Below, one piece after another: positions 52,973 to 62,008 of a stretch of 64,000 nt of DNA (positions are counted from its first letter, which is position 1; every line of letters begins with the position of its first letter). Below the pieces are notes generated by a model. It saw only the letters and a program-made list of their open reading frames with translations, ran no database searches and was not told the DNA's origin. The position numbers were made by a program, and so were the translations under genes. The stretch lies in contig NC_015589.1 of NCBI RefSeq assembly GCF_000215085.1, positions 1,240,001 to 1,304,000 on the forward strand, given 5' to 3'. Source of the stretch: Desulforamulus ruminis DSM 2154 (lineage in GTDB: Bacteria > Bacillota > Desulfotomaculia > Desulfotomaculales > Desulfotomaculaceae).

Positions 52973-53686
52973 GTGCTCACACCTAGATGGATCTTTTTAA
53001 ATCGGCGTAAATGGGTGCCGGCCATTGGCATCACCGGGGGACTGATTATTTTATTTGTTTTGTTTAAAATATTTTTCTCCGGAGTGAGTCAGGCAGACAG
53101 TGAGAAAAACCTGGAAGCAGCTCTTAATAATACTTTTGCCAGTAAAAGTTTTCGGTTTATGGTAGAATCCAAACTGGTAGGTGAAAATGAATTTTACAGC
53201 AAGGTTGAAGGTGAACGGGTGATGCCGGATAAAGTCCATATTAAGGGAACGGTACTGAAAACTCCCGTTGAGTTTACCCAGACCGACGATAATACCTATA
53301 TGAAGGACCCCTTTTCCGGGAAATGGCTTTCTTTAAAAGGAAACCAGTTGTCTAAGTCGGAACTGTTTATTACCGAGCTCAATCCCCTGGCTAATTTTAA
53401 TTTTAAGGATATACCGGAGATCCAACTGATGGGAGAGGAGCGACTGGATGGAGAGGAATGCCTGGTCTACGAACTTAAACCCAATATTGTAAACATTTTT
53501 TTGGAGGAACAATTTGACCAATTTTTCTATACCCTATGGATAGACAAAGAGGAGCCTGTTATCCGGCAGGCCCGGATTAGGGCCGATCGGGCGGAAGGAA
53601 ATGGCGGTGGCTTAGAAATATTAATTAAGTTTTGGGATTTTAATAAAAATCTTGATATTGCCGTTCCCGGAGACACTCTAAATTAA
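52973..53686 (+). CDS. Membrane-anchored LolA-like protein of unknown function
   Basis: A 237-residue protein with a short positive N-terminus, a membrane segment (residues about 14-36, IGITGGLIILFVLFKIFF) and an outside domain of beta strands: FRFMVESKLVGENEFYSKVE, EFTQTDDNTYMKDP, ECLVYELKP. The fold looks like the LolA/LppX family that carries lipids or lipoproteins. There is no lipobox cysteine. GTG 52973 follows a GGGGGGA site. It is alone and has its own terminator. Its job is unknown. Confidence 0.75.
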   Translation: MLTPRWIFLNRRKWVPAIGITGGLIILFVLFKIFFSGVSQADSEKNLEAALNNTFASKSFRFMVESKLVGENEFYSKVEGERVMPDKVHIKGTVLKTPVEFTQTDDNTYMKDPFSGKWLSLKGNQLSKSELFITELNPLANFNFKDIPEIQLMGEERLDGEECLVYELKPNIVNIFLEEQFDQFFYTLWIDKEEPVIRQARIRADRAEGNGGGLEILIKFWDFNKNLDIAVPGDTLN

Positions 53687-53705
53687 TCAAAGAATTCAGC
53701 CCTCA

Positions 53706-53734
53706 GCCGTCTTTTGGAAGGCGGCATTTTTTTT
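53706..53734 (+). terminator. Terminator after the LolA-like gene
   Basis: GCCGTCTT (53706-53713) pairs with AAGGCGGC (53718-53725), with one G-T pair and a short TTGG loop, followed by eight T. Confidence 0.85.
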
Positions 53735-53775
53735 GTTTTTCCAGGAAATCCTAAGGCAGGGAGTTATGGACACTA

Positions 53776-53805
53776 TTGACGAAAAAACAATATTTTTGTT
53801 ATGCT
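53776..53805 (+). promoter_or_regulatory. Sigma-A promoter of hpt
   Basis: TTGACG (53776-53781) and TATGCT (53800-53805) are 18 bases apart. It lies 36 bases before the chosen ATG of hpt, which supports that shorter start. Confidence 0.6.
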
Positions 53806-53841
53806 CAATGGGTGGGCAAATTCTGGCAAGGAGTGAAAACA

Positions 53842-54381
53842 ATGCATCCCCATATGAAAGAAATCTTACTGGACGAGCAACAAATTAAAGAGCGGGTCCT
53901 TCAATTAGGGCAGCAGATTACCCGGGATTACCAGGGACAGAATATTTTAATGGTAGGGATTCTGAAGGGCGCAATGATCTTTTTAGCCGATCTGGTTCGC
54001 AACATTGATGTTCCGACCTCCTTTGATTTTATGGCAGTTTCCAGCTACGGAGCCGGGGCGGTGTCATCAGGAGCCGTTCGTATTTTAAAGGACCTTGACA
54101 AAAGCATCGACGGCAGGCACGTGATTATTGTTGAAGACATCGTGGATACCGGTTTGACGCTGCAATACCTGGTGGAGAACATGAAGGCCCGGGGCCCGGC
54201 CAGCCTAAAAATATGTACACTCCTTGATAAGCCAAGCCGCCGCAAGGTGGACGTTCCCGTTGATTACAACGGTTTTAGCATTCCCGATGAATTTGTGGTG
54301 GGTTACGGACTGGATTACAATGAGCGTTACCGTAATCTTCCCTATATTGCCGTGTTGAAACCAGAGATATACCGGAGTTAA
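53842..54381 (+). CDS. hpt: Hypoxanthine phosphoribosyltransferase
   Basis: Hpt makes IMP and GMP from hypoxanthine or guanine and PRPP. The 179-residue product has the PRPP-binding motif VIIVEDIVDTGLTL, an earlier loop (VGILKGAMIFLADLV) and the C-terminal base-contact region (FVVGYGLDYNERYRNLPYIA). The ATG at 53842 follows AAGGAGTG; a longer frame from 53776 begins inside the promoter. It is followed by guaA, so salvage and guanine synthesis lie together. Confidence 0.95.
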   Translation: MHPHMKEILLDEQQIKERVLQLGQQITRDYQGQNILMVGILKGAMIFLADLVRNIDVPTSFDFMAVSSYGAGAVSSGAVRILKDLDKSIDGRHVIIVEDIVDTGLTLQYLVENMKARGPASLKICTLLDKPSRRKVDVPVDYNGFSIPDEFVVGYGLDYNERYRNLPYIAVLKPEIYRS

Positions 54382-54471
54382 GACTTTTCTTTGGTTATGT
54401 GAGGTTCAATTAGGCTTTTATGATCCTTTCATTGTTCCAACTTCGAGTATTAAATAAAGGAGGACAAGCCG

Positions 54472-56013
54472 ATGTCTTTGGCTGAACAGGAACTGATCCT
54501 GGTCTTGGATTTTGGGGGCCAGTATACCCAACTAATTGCCCGGCGTATCCGGGATTTAAATGTTTATTGCGAAATCGAGCCTCATAATAGTTCCATCGAA
54601 AAGATAAAATCCAAAAATCCCAAAGGGATTGTTTTTTCCGGGGGGCCCTCCAGTGTTTACGGAGAAAATGCTCCCACCGTGGATCCCGCTGTTTATGATT
54701 TGGGAATCCCGGTACTGGGAATTTGTTATGGAATGCAGTTGATGACCCAACAGTTGCAGGGTAAAGTGGTTTCCGCCGAACAGCGGGAATATGGCCGGAC
54801 CCGTCTCCGGGTTACGGATTGTGAGAACCTGCTAAAGGGGCTGGGTCCGGATGAAGAATGCTGGATGAGTCACGGGGACCGGGTAGAGGCGGTGCCTCCG
54901 GGCTTTAAGGTCATCGCCAGCACCGAACTGGCTCCGGTGGCAGCCATGGCCAATGAAGAACGGAAGCTCTTTGCCGTCCAGTTCCATCCGGAAGTGGTTC
55001 ATACACCCAAGGGAACCGAGGTCCTCAAAAGCTTCCTGACGGATATCTGCGGCTGTTCCGGAAGCTGGAATATGGGTTCTTTCCTGGAAGAGTCCGTTAA
55101 GGACATCCGGCAGCGGGTAGGCAACCGTCAGGTTCTTTGCGCCTTAAGCGGCGGGGTTGATTCTTCCGTAGCTGCAGTGTTGGTCCACCGGGCGGTGGCG
55201 GACAATTTGACCTGCGTTTTCGTGGATCATGGTTTATTACGTAAAGACGAAGCCCGGCAGGTGGTGGATACTTTTCAGAACCAGTTTAACATCAAGCTGA
55301 TTCATGTGGATGCATCGGAACGCTTTCTTGGTAAACTAAAAGGTGTAACGGACCCGGAGGAAAAAAGAAAAATCATCGGTAACGAATTTATTCGTGTTTT
55401 TGAAGAGGAAGCCGGAAAGCTGGGAGAAATTGATTTCCTGGTTCAGGGCACCCTTTACCCGGATGTTGTGGAAAGCGGCACGGCTACGGCCGCTGTGATT
55501 AAGTCCCATCATAATGTGGGGGGGCTGCCCGAGGACATGCATTTTGAACTGGTGGAACCCCTGCGCTGGTTGTTTAAAGACGAAGTCCGCCGGTTGGGTG
55601 AGGAATTGGGCCTGCCTTCGGATATTGTTTGGCGGCAGCCTTTCCCCGGGCCCGGTCTGGCTGTAAGAATTTTAGGGGAAATTACCCGGGAGAAGCTGGA
55701 CATATTAAGGGAAGCGGATTTTGTTGTAACCGATGAAATCAAAAAAGCCGGACTAGACAGGGAAATCTGGCAGTATTTTGCGGTTTTGCCCAGCATGCGC
55801 AGTGTGGGAGTCATGGGCGACGGCCGTACCTACGCCTATGCGGTGGTGGTGCGGGCGGTGCACAGCCACGACGGCATGACGGCGGACTGGTATCGCATTC
55901 CCTATGAGGTGCTGGCCAAGATTTCCTCCCGTATGGTGAACGAAGTGAACGAGGTAAATCGTGTGGTCTACGACATCACCTCCAAGCCTCCTGGGACCAT
56001 TGAGTGGGAATAA
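54472..56013 (+). CDS. guaA: GMP synthase (glutamine-hydrolysing) GuaA
   Basis: GuaA converts XMP to GMP with glutamine and ATP. The 513-residue protein has an N-terminal class I glutamine amidotransferase (GICYGMQLM with the active Cys, [13 protein letters not shown] with His-Glu), an ATP pyrophosphatase domain ([17 protein letters not shown]) and a C-terminal dimerisation domain ending in the conserved [15 protein letters not shown] precedes the ATG. There is no guaB here. Confidence 0.98.
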   Translation: MSLAEQELILVLDFGGQYTQLIARRIRDLNVYCEIEPHNSSIEKIKSKNPKGIVFSGGPSSVYGENAPTVDPAVYDLGIPVLGICYGMQLMTQQLQGKVVSAEQREYGRTRLRVTDCENLLKGLGPDEECWMSHGDRVEAVPPGFKVIASTELAPVAAMANEERKLFAVQFHPEVVHTPKGTEVLKSFLTDICGCSGSWNMGSFLEESVKDIRQRVGNRQVLCALSGGVDSSVAAVLVHRAVADNLTCVFVDHGLLRKDEARQVVDTFQNQFNIKLIHVDASERFLGKLKGVTDPEEKRKIIGNEFIRVFEEEAGKLGEIDFLVQGTLYPDVVESGTATAAVIKSHHNVGGLPEDMHFELVEPLRWLFKDEVRRLGEELGLPSDIVWRQPFPGPGLAVRILGEITREKLDILREADFVVTDEIKKAGLDREIWQYFAVLPSMRSVGVMGDGRTYAYAVVVRAVHSHDGMTADWYRIPYEVLAKISSRMVNEVNEVNRVVYDITSKPPGTIEWE

Positions 56014-56023
56014 GCAGATCAAG

Positions 56024-56067
56024 GCCGGGAAACCAGATTTAATGCGGGTTCCCGGCTTTAATTTTGT
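56024..56067 (+). terminator. Terminator of guaA
   Basis: GCCGGGAAACC (56024-56034) pairs with GGGTTCCCGGC (56046-56056) apart from one A-G mismatch, followed by a TTTAATTTTG tail. Confidence 0.75.
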
Positions 56068-56242
56068 TGAAATCGTTGAGCAGTGACAGGTAGGATGTTC
56101 CCCTTAAAAGGATCAATTTACAGAATGGGATCTTAGTCCTATCACTGTCATGACCAAAGTCTCTTTAATTTAATGACGTTTTTAGATATAAATTGTGAAA
56201 GATGTAATTTACTGGCATAGTATTCTGCAAGGGGGGAGGGCT

Positions 56243-56365
56243 ATGCTGAATTTCAATGGAGCTTCCGATGTTTCTTTGGGTGCACAGATATTTGGTTATT
56301 CCATTTTAGTCATCATTCTTATACTGATCGTGCTATTTATTATTCAATTTGTGAGAAGTAAATAG
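56243..56365 (+). CDS. Small single-pass membrane protein, 40 residues
   Basis: The frame from ATG 56243 to TAG 56363-56365 encodes 40 residues: a polar start (MLNFNGASDVSLGAQ), a long hydrophobic helix (residues about 17-36, with LVIILILIVLFIIQF) and a basic end (VRSK). GGGGGGAGGG lies two bases before the ATG, with the core six or more bases back, so the ribosome site is strong. I do not recognise the family. A sporulation or stress microprotein is possible. Confidence 0.65.
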   Translation: MLNFNGASDVSLGAQIFGYSILVIILILIVLFIIQFVRSK

Positions 56366-56399
56366 ATTTTGTTATATATATGAAGTTCATCCTGCTCTT

Positions 56400-56428
56400 A
56401 AATTGGTAGTGCCTCAGGCTACCAATTT
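56400..56428. terminator. Hairpin after the small membrane protein
   Basis: AAATTGGTAG (56400-56409) pairs perfectly with CTACCAATTT (56419-56428) around a TGCCTCAGG loop. The tail is AT-rich but not a clean T run; the symmetric ends could serve both strands. Confidence 0.55.
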
Positions 56429-56533
56429 ATTATTTCTACTGACTGTTTAAAGGGTTACGAGGGATTCAGGGAGAATTTTTATTTCAGTCAGAAACAATTC
56501 ATAAACCTACATTAAAATCAGAAGGGACATTTT

Positions 56534-57031
56534 ATGCGCAAAATTAGTGTGGAAGGTAAAACCGTTAAAGAACTGGAAAAATATTTGATTGCCGGCAAAA
56601 TCAATGGCAATAAAGATTTTAAGGACTTGTTTTCTCAGTGGAGGTTTTGGTTATTAGTCCTTTTGCTGGGGGTAATTATATATCTGGTCTATGCCCACTG
56701 GAATGTCCGGCAGGAATCAAAAATTCTGTACTCTGAACTCAGTCAACTTAAAGTAGAAAATACCACTCTTAAAGAAAGAATTGCCGCTGCAGAAATGGCT
56801 AGGGCCGGGGAACAAGCATCGCCACAGGCTCCGCAGACAGATCCCAGCCCATACATTTACCATACTATTCAAAAGGGGGACTCCTTTGCCGTAATATCCA
56901 ACCGTTATTATCGAACCGAGGTTTTTGCTTCGGATTTAGCCAAATTTAACGGGATTCCCAAACAAACTCGGCTTCAGGTGGGTCAAATTATTCGAGTGCC
57001 TAAGGAGCCCGATCCGGCTTGGAAAAAATAA
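56534..57031 (+). CDS. Membrane-anchored LysM protein
   Basis: A 165-residue protein with a cytoplasmic N-terminus (residues 1-35), a membrane segment (about 36-54, WLLVLLLGVIIYLVYA), a coiled-coil (LYSELSQLKVENTTLKERI) and a C-terminal LysM domain (YHTIQKGDSFAVISNRYY, LAKFNGIPKQTRLQVGQII). LysM binds peptidoglycan. This could anchor an envelope or division complex; the partner is unknown. Confidence 0.85.
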   Translation: MRKISVEGKTVKELEKYLIAGKINGNKDFKDLFSQWRFWLLVLLLGVIIYLVYAHWNVRQESKILYSELSQLKVENTTLKERIAAAEMARAGEQASPQAPQTDPSPYIYHTIQKGDSFAVISNRYYRTEVFASDLAKFNGIPKQTRLQVGQIIRVPKEPDPAWKK

Positions 57032-57151
57032 TGCTGTATTATTTAAAAAAATCCATACAAAGAATCAATAATCCTGCTTCGTCGACCGAAATAGATAAAA
57101 GATGGTTGGTAGTGAGTTGAGGAACATCAAGATTGCGAGGTTGGATGTAAA

Positions 57152-57451
57152 ATGCGTGTGGATGTCGTTCGTGTCTTCATCACACAGAAAAATCAGGAAC
57201 CGGCCAGCCCCATCTATGTTAATGCTTCTCTGGATAAGCAAAGCGCCAAAATCAATTTGTGGAGAAGCCTGAACGATGCGCCGAAGGATGCAAACCCTCA
57301 TATTGATTTTGAACTGGCCATGGGAGAGGCAAGCGCAAGGGGGGCCAGCCAGTTTGACCAGGCCGAATGGAGCCATTTTGTATGGGTGGTGGACTCTGTT
57401 TCGGAATTGGGCACAACCATGATTGGCAACATGTTGGACCGGTATGCCTAA
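57152..57451 (+). CDS. Uncharacterised 99-residue protein
   Basis: I do not recognise this gene. The 99-residue product has a strand-rich start (MRVDVVRVFITQKNQEPAS), a helix (ELAMGEASARGASQ) and a Trp-rich end (AEWSHFVWVVDSV), with no membrane segment. The ribosome site is weak (GAGGTTGGA). The residue mix and codon use look genuine, while the 177-residue frame on the opposite strand does not. Moderate confidence only. Confidence 0.5.
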   Translation: MRVDVVRVFITQKNQEPASPIYVNASLDKQSAKINLWRSLNDAPKDANPHIDFELAMGEASARGASQFDQAEWSHFVWVVDSVSELGTTMIGNMLDRYA

Positions 57452-57657
57452 GCAAAAAATAAAGCAGGGCGATTTAAGATTTGGCTCTCTCAAGTCAATC
57501 AATCGTCCTTTTTTGTTTACTTCATTTCTTCCAGACAGCGGGTCCGGTTCATCAGGAATTATCCGGTCTTTTCCCCTTTCTCCTTTATTTACTCTCAAGA
57601 ACGTCGACGGGAAAAGTTAAAATTATGTAATTTTTGCATTAACCCGAGTATTTCTCG

Positions 57658-57686
57658 TTGACAACCAGGAAAGCCTTTGCTAGTAT
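57658..57686 (+). promoter_or_regulatory. Strong sigma-A promoter of the purine operon
   Basis: TTGACA (57658-57663) and TAGTAT (57681-57686) are 17 bases apart, with TGC directly before the -10 (extended -10). Transcription would start near 57693, just before the guanine aptamer. Confidence 0.85.
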
Positions 57687-57707
57687 GTGAGTGTACAATT
57701 TAAATGG

Positions 57708-57774
57708 TTCCGTATATGCCTGGGAATTGGCCCGGGCGTTTCTACCGGGCGACCGTAATTGCCCGACTACGGGA
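57708..57774 (+). promoter_or_regulatory. Purine riboswitch aptamer, guanine type
   Basis: The sequence has the purine aptamer architecture: P1 pairs CCGTA (57710-57714) with TACGG (57768-57772), P2 pairs GCCTGGG (57718-57724) with CCCGGGC (57731-57737), the J2/3 signature GTTTCTACC follows, and P3 pairs CGGGC (57746-57750) with GCCCG (57761-57765) around a loop containing CCGTAA. The specificity base in J3/1 is C at 57767 (ACTA), which in this family means guanine and not adenine. Confidence 0.92.
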
Positions 57775-57784
57775 GGGAAAGTGT

Positions 57785-57880
57785 ACCTAGGGTTCCACAG
57801 CCCCCAGGGGTTGGTTCGGTCCAAGCGGTACAGGCGTTTTTACGCTACACCGACAGGGATAAAAGCCCAGGCGGTAGGTT
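57785..57880 (+). promoter_or_regulatory. ykkC-class riboswitch, probably the PRPP subtype
   Basis: Directly after the guanine aptamer are the conserved ykkC elements in order: CCTAGGGTTCC (57786-57796), GGTCC (57818-57822), and ACACCGACAGGGATAAAAGC (57847 on). In the known tandem arrangement with a guanine aptamer before purine genes, the ykkC partner senses PRPP. Guanidine and ppGpp subtypes share these elements, so PRPP is inferred from context. The GGGATAAAAGCCC end overlaps the terminator below. Confidence 0.82.
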
Positions 57881-57921
57881 TCACTCGCTACAGGATGAAA
57901 CCTATCGTTCTGGGCTTTTTT
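57861..57921 (+). terminator. Terminator shared by the two riboswitches
   Basis: AAAAGCCCAG (57861-57870) pairs with CTGGGCTTTT (57910-57919), and inside it CGGTAGGTTTCA (57872-57883) pairs with TGAAACCTATCG (57896-57907); the T run ends at 57921. The 5' arm is also part of the ykkC aptamer (AAAAGCCC), so ligand binding there should prevent the terminator and turn the operon on. No other terminator lies between the aptamers. Confidence 0.88.
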
Positions 57922-58042
57922 GCGTTGTGTGGTTGTAAAACCCTGCCAATGCATGACACATTTTCAAGTGGCAATAATAACTAGGAATTGTGTTATGTGC
58001 TGCACTGGCCCAAAACTTCTAATCTTAAGGAGGCATCTACAG

Positions 58043-59419
58043 GTGCTGGAACAGTTTTTTAAGCTGAGGGAGAACAACACTACCGTAAGGACAGAGATCA
58101 TTGCCGGTCTTACAACTTTTATGACCATGGCCTACATACTCTTCCTTAACCCCAACATTTTATCGGCGACCGGCATGGACAAGAACGCGGTTTTCTTTGC
58201 CACAGCGGCAGCCGCCGGGCTGGTGACCATTGCTATGGGTTTGTTTGTGAACTTTCCCATTGCCCTTGCTCCCGGTATGGGACTGAACGCTTTTTTTGCC
58301 GCCATTGCCGTGCAGGGCGTGGGAATGCCCTGGGAAGTGGCTTTGGGCGCAGTATTTATTTCCGGTATTATTTTTCTTATTCTGACTGTAACTCAGGTTC
58401 GTCAACTGCTGGTTGTGGCCGTGCCCAATTCTCTGAAGCGGGCCATTACCGTGGGGATTGGCCTGTTTATCACCATTATCGGGCTGAAGCTTTCTGAAAT
58501 TACTATTATAAAGGTGGGACCGGTGCTTCCTCCTACACTGGAGGCATTGCAAGAATCTGGCGGCATCGCCACCCTGAAGAGCTTTGAATGGAACTCCTTT
58601 TTGGGTTCCTTCCAGAATCCCGGAGCTTTATTAGCCCTCATTGGCCTGGCCATTACGGCCATTTTGATGGCCAACCGGGTTAAAGGCTCTCTGTTGATTG
58701 GTATCCTGGCCTCTACCCTAATTGGCATTCCCATGGGGGTTACTGTGATACCCGAAAACTTTACCCCCTTTGCCCTGCCGGATTTCAGCAATTTATATGT
58801 AGGCAAGCTGGATATTGCCGGTGCTCTGGAAATGGGGATCTGGACCGTAGTCTTTACCTTTACTTTTGTGGAATTATTTGATACCTTTGGCACCTTGATG
58901 GGAACAGCCGACAAAGCCGGCCTGCTGGATAAAGAAGGCCGGTCGCCCAAGATCGGCAAGGCCATGCTGGTGGACGCCCTGGGGGTTTCCTTTGGGGCCT
59001 TTATGGGCACCAGCACGGTAACGGCCTATGTGGAAAGTACCGCCGGTATCGGCGAAGGGGGACGTACCGGTTTAACCGCCGTAACCACCGGGGTGTTATT
59101 TTTACTGGCTCTGGTTCTGGCGCCCCTGGCAACGCTGATTCCCAGCCCGGCTACCGCTCCGGCTTTAATCATTGTCGGCGTATTGATGGTTTCTGCGGTC
59201 CGGGAAATCGATTTTAACGACTTTACCGAAGGCTTTCCCGCCTTTATCACCTTTGCTTTAATGCCCTTTACCTACAGCATTGCCAACGGTATTGCCGCCG
59301 GTATTGTATTTTATACCGCATTAAAGGTTTTATCCGGCCGGGCCAAAGAGGTTCACTGGATGATGTACATCCTGTTCCTGCTGGTGGTTATTCGCTTTAT
59401 TTTCCTGGCTGGTGAATAG
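58043..59419 (+). CDS. NCS2-type purine permease (AzgA/PbuG type, hypoxanthine/guanine)
   Basis: A membrane transporter that imports purine bases with protons. The 458-residue product has about 12-14 membrane helices, starts with FKLRENNTTVRTEIIAGLTTF, and has the family motifs NPNIL, ALAPGMGLNAFF, and the later EGGRTGLTAVTTGVLF and ESTAGIGEGG. This is the AzgA/PbuG branch of NCS2. I chose GTG 58043, preceded by AAGGAGG (58027-58033); the frame extends upstream into the riboswitch terminator and is not used. It is the first gene after the tandem riboswitch. Confidence 0.93.
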   Translation: MLEQFFKLRENNTTVRTEIIAGLTTFMTMAYILFLNPNILSATGMDKNAVFFATAAAAGLVTIAMGLFVNFPIALAPGMGLNAFFAAIAVQGVGMPWEVALGAVFISGIIFLILTVTQVRQLLVVAVPNSLKRAITVGIGLFITIIGLKLSEITIIKVGPVLPPTLEALQESGGIATLKSFEWNSFLGSFQNPGALLALIGLAITAILMANRVKGSLLIGILASTLIGIPMGVTVIPENFTPFALPDFSNLYVGKLDIAGALEMGIWTVVFTFTFVELFDTFGTLMGTADKAGLLDKEGRSPKIGKAMLVDALGVSFGAFMGTSTVTAYVESTAGIGEGGRTGLTAVTTGVLFLLALVLAPLATLIPSPATAPALIIVGVLMVSAVREIDFNDFTEGFPAFITFALMPFTYSIANGIAAGIVFYTALKVLSGRAKEVHWMMYILFLLVVIRFIFLAGE

Positions 59420-59437
59420 TTGGAGGGAGGAAAGATC

Positions 59438-59953
59438 ATGAAGCCTTTGGTTGGTATTGTATTGGGCAGCGATTCGGATCTGCCCTTGATGAAAGATGCG
59501 GTTAAAATGCTGGAAAAGCTCAATATTCCCTATGAGATCAGCATTTCTTCAGCCCACCGGGCCCCGGATAAAACGGCCGAGTATGCTAAAACGGCCGAAG
59601 GCCGGGGGCTTAAAGTGATTATTGCCGCTGCCGGACTGGCGGCTCACCTGCCGGGTGTTATTGCAGCTCATACCATTCTGCCTGTCATCGGGGTGCCGGT
59701 AAAATCCGGCGCCTTGGAAGGGGTGGACGCCCTTTACGCCATCGTACAAATGCCGCCGGGCATTCCGGTAGCTTCCGTGGCCATTAACGGGGCCAAAAAT
59801 GCAGCCATCCTGGCCGCCCAGATCATTGCCACCGGCAGTCCGGAGGTAGTGGAAAAATTACACGGCTTAAAAGCACAACTGGCCGGAGAAGTTGAAGCCA
59901 AGGACAGCCGAATAAAAGAACTGGGCGTGGAGAACTACCTGGCCGGTAAATAA
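59438..59953 (+). CDS. purE: N5-CAIR mutase or AIR carboxylase PurE
   Basis: PurE acts at the carboxylation step of purine synthesis. The 171-residue product has IVLGSDSDLPLMKDAV, ISSAHRAPDKTAEY, AAAGLAAHLPGVIA and GVDALYAIVQMPPGIP, which are all family motifs. PurK, needed with class I PurE, is not next to it; purB follows directly, so a PurK-independent step or a purK elsewhere must be considered. ATG 59438 has GGAGGGAGG before it. Confidence 0.96.
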   Translation: MKPLVGIVLGSDSDLPLMKDAVKMLEKLNIPYEISISSAHRAPDKTAEYAKTAEGRGLKVIIAAAGLAAHLPGVIAAHTILPVIGVPVKSGALEGVDALYAIVQMPPGIPVASVAINGAKNAAILAAQIIATGSPEVVEKLHGLKAQLAGEVEAKDSRIKELGVENYLAGK

Positions 59954-59983
59954 ATCCTTTTTTATGAAACGGAGGATGATCCA

Positions 59984-61276
59984 ATGATCGAACGTTATAC
60001 CCTGCCGGAGATGAAGCAAATTTGGTCCGATGAGAACAAGTTTCAAAAATGGCTGGACGTAGAGATTGCTGCCTGCGAAGCCATGGCCGAGCTGGGGCAG
60101 ATTCCCCGGCAGGCCCTGGAAAACATTAAGGCCGGGGCGGCCTTTACGGTGGAACGAATTTTAGAAATTGAAGAAGTGACCCGTCACGATGTCATCGCCT
60201 TTTTAACCTGTGTGGCCGAGCACGTTGGAGAAGATTCCAAGTATATTCATATGGGACTTACCTCCTCGGATGTGGTGGATACCGCCCAGTGTGTCCGCCT
60301 GAAAGAAGCCGGGGAACTGCTGTTGAGAAGGCTGGAGAAGCTGCGTCAGGTGCTGCTGGATAAAGCGGTGGAGCACCGGGAAACCCTGATGATCGGGCGT
60401 ACCCACGGCATTCATGCGGAACCCATGACCTTTGGCCTGAAGATGCTCCTGTGGGTGGCGGAAACAGAACGGAACATGGAGCGCCTGCAAAGCGCCGTTA
60501 AAACCGTCAGCGTGGGCGCCATCTCCGGAGCGGTGGGAACCTACGCCAATATTGATCCTAAAATTGAAGCTTATGTCTGCCGCAAACTGGGCCTGAAACC
60601 GGCCCGGGTATCTACTCAAATCCTCCAGCGGGACCGCCATGCGGAATACCTGTGTACCCTGGCTGTCGTCGCTTCCTCTCTGGATAAATTCGCCACAGAA
60701 ATTCGCAATTTGCAGCGTACAGATATTCTTGAAGCCGAGGAATATTTTAATAAAGGCCAAAAGGGTTCCTCCGCCATGCCCCATAAACGGAATCCCATCA
60801 CAGCGGAAAATGTAAGCGGGCTGGCCCGGGTGGTTCGTGCCAATGCCATGGTGGCTCTGGAAAATGTGCCTCTCTGGCATGAACGGGATATATCCCACTC
60901 CTCCGCGGAACGGGTGGTCTTCCCCGACAGCACCACCGCCCTGGATTTTATGATCTACCGCTTTACCGGCATCATGGAAAAATTGCTGGTTTACCCGGAG
61001 AATATGAAACGGAACCTGGAAAAAACCCTGGGACTGGTCTTTTCCCAGCGTGTATTGCTGGCTCTGGTGGATAAAGGATTGACCCGTGAGCGTGCCTATG
61101 AGCTGGTTCAGCGAAACGCCATGGAAGCCTGGGCTTCAGGGAAAAAGTTCAAGGATTTGCTGGATGCCGATCAGGACATCCGGTCCCACTTAAGTTCCGA
61201 GGAACTGGAAGGTTTGTTTGATTACGGCTACCATTTAAAATACATGGATGATATTTACGCGCGCTTTGGTCTGTAA
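59984..61276 (+). CDS. purB: Adenylosuccinate lyase PurB
   Basis: PurB acts twice, on SAICAR and on adenylosuccinate. The 430-residue product has the fumarase/aspartase fold with the signature [24 protein letters not shown] and [19 protein letters not shown] precedes the ATG. It lies between purE and purC in the same unit. Confidence 0.97.
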   Translation: MIERYTLPEMKQIWSDENKFQKWLDVEIAACEAMAELGQIPRQALENIKAGAAFTVERILEIEEVTRHDVIAFLTCVAEHVGEDSKYIHMGLTSSDVVDTAQCVRLKEAGELLLRRLEKLRQVLLDKAVEHRETLMIGRTHGIHAEPMTFGLKMLLWVAETERNMERLQSAVKTVSVGAISGAVGTYANIDPKIEAYVCRKLGLKPARVSTQILQRDRHAEYLCTLAVVASSLDKFATEIRNLQRTDILEAEEYFNKGQKGSSAMPHKRNPITAENVSGLARVVRANAMVALENVPLWHERDISHSSAERVVFPDSTTALDFMIYRFTGIMEKLLVYPENMKRNLEKTLGLVFSQRVLLALVDKGLTRERAYELVQRNAMEAWASGKKFKDLLDADQDIRSHLSSEELEGLFDYGYHLKYMDDIYARFGL

Positions 61277-61293
61277 AGAGGAGGAGGATCAAA

Positions 61294-62001
61294 ATGAAAA
61301 AACTGGAAATGATTTATGAAGGAAAAGCGAAAAAAGTATACCGTACCGACAGCCCGGATTATTTCTGGGTGGAGTACAAAGACGACGCCACCGCCTTTAA
61401 CGGGCAGAAGAAAGGAACCATTGACAATAAGGGCGTCATTAACAACAAGGTTTCGGCGGTTTTCTTTAAATTACTGGAAAGCAAGGGCATTACCACCCAT
61501 TTCGTAGAATTAATTAACGAACGGGAAATGGTGGTAAAGGCCCTGGAAATTATCAAGGTTGAAGTGGTGGTGCGCAATATCGCCGCCGGTTCCCTGTCCA
61601 AACGGGTGGGGCTCCCTGAAGGAACCGTGCTGCCGAAAACCGTGCTGGAGTATTACTATAAGGACGATGAACTGGGCGATCCCCTGATTAACGATTTCCA
61701 CATTGCCGCCCTGGATCTGGCCACTCCGGAGCAAATGGAGTTTATTAAAAAGACCGCCTTTAAAGTAAACGATATTATGCGGGAATATCTGGCGCCGGTG
61801 AACATTGATCTGATCGACTTTAAACTGGAGTTCGGCCTGCACCAAGGCCAGGTGCTGCTGGGGGATGAAATTTCCCCGGATACCTGCCGTTTCTGGGACA
61901 AGACCACTGGAGAAAGACTGGATAAGGATCGTTTCCGCCGCGACCTTGGCGGAGTGGAGGGAGCCTACCAGGAAGTACTGCGCCGGCTGACCGGAGAATA
62001 G
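61294..62001 (+). CDS. purC: SAICAR synthetase PurC
   Basis: PurC joins CAIR with aspartate using ATP. The 235-residue product has the family start [40 protein letters not shown] and [22 protein letters not shown] precedes the ATG. After it comes a 266-base gap with an unusual repeat element before purS. Confidence 0.97.
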   Translation: MKKLEMIYEGKAKKVYRTDSPDYFWVEYKDDATAFNGQKKGTIDNKGVINNKVSAVFFKLLESKGITTHFVELINEREMVVKALEIIKVEVVVRNIAAGSLSKRVGLPEGTVLPKTVLEYYYKDDELGDPLINDFHIAALDLATPEQMEFIKKTAFKVNDIMREYLAPVNIDLIDFKLEFGLHQGQVLLGDEISPDTCRFWDKTTGERLDKDRFRRDLGGVEGAYQEVLRRLTGE

Positions 62002-62008
62002 GTTCTAG

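Larger units (their letters stand above)
56014..56533. other. 520-base gap holding a terminator, a 40-codon ORF and a second hairpin
   Basis: The stretch between guaA and the LysM gene holds the guaA terminator at 56024, a small membrane-protein gene at 56243-56365 and a hairpin at 56400-56428. No riboswitch or RNA gene was seen. Confidence 0.6.

Noticed and set aside
57065-57598. A 177-codon minus-strand reading frame
   Set aside because: Its product is Cys/His/Phe-rich with no family pattern, it runs opposite to a more protein-like plus-strand frame (57152-57451), and it lacks a ribosome site.
57708-57774. Adenine riboswitch
   Set aside because: The specificity position in J3/1 is C (57767), not T, so guanine is expected.
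57785-57880. Guanidine-I riboswitch for the ykkC-like aptamer
   Set aside because: Not excluded by motif alone, but guanidine-I switches control carboxylases and exporters, whereas this one follows a guanine aptamer before purine genes; PRPP fits better.
57920-58042. Upstream extension of the purine permease
   Set aside because: It would start inside the riboswitch terminator, is Cys-rich and has no ribosome site; GTG 58043 has AAGGAGG at the right distance.
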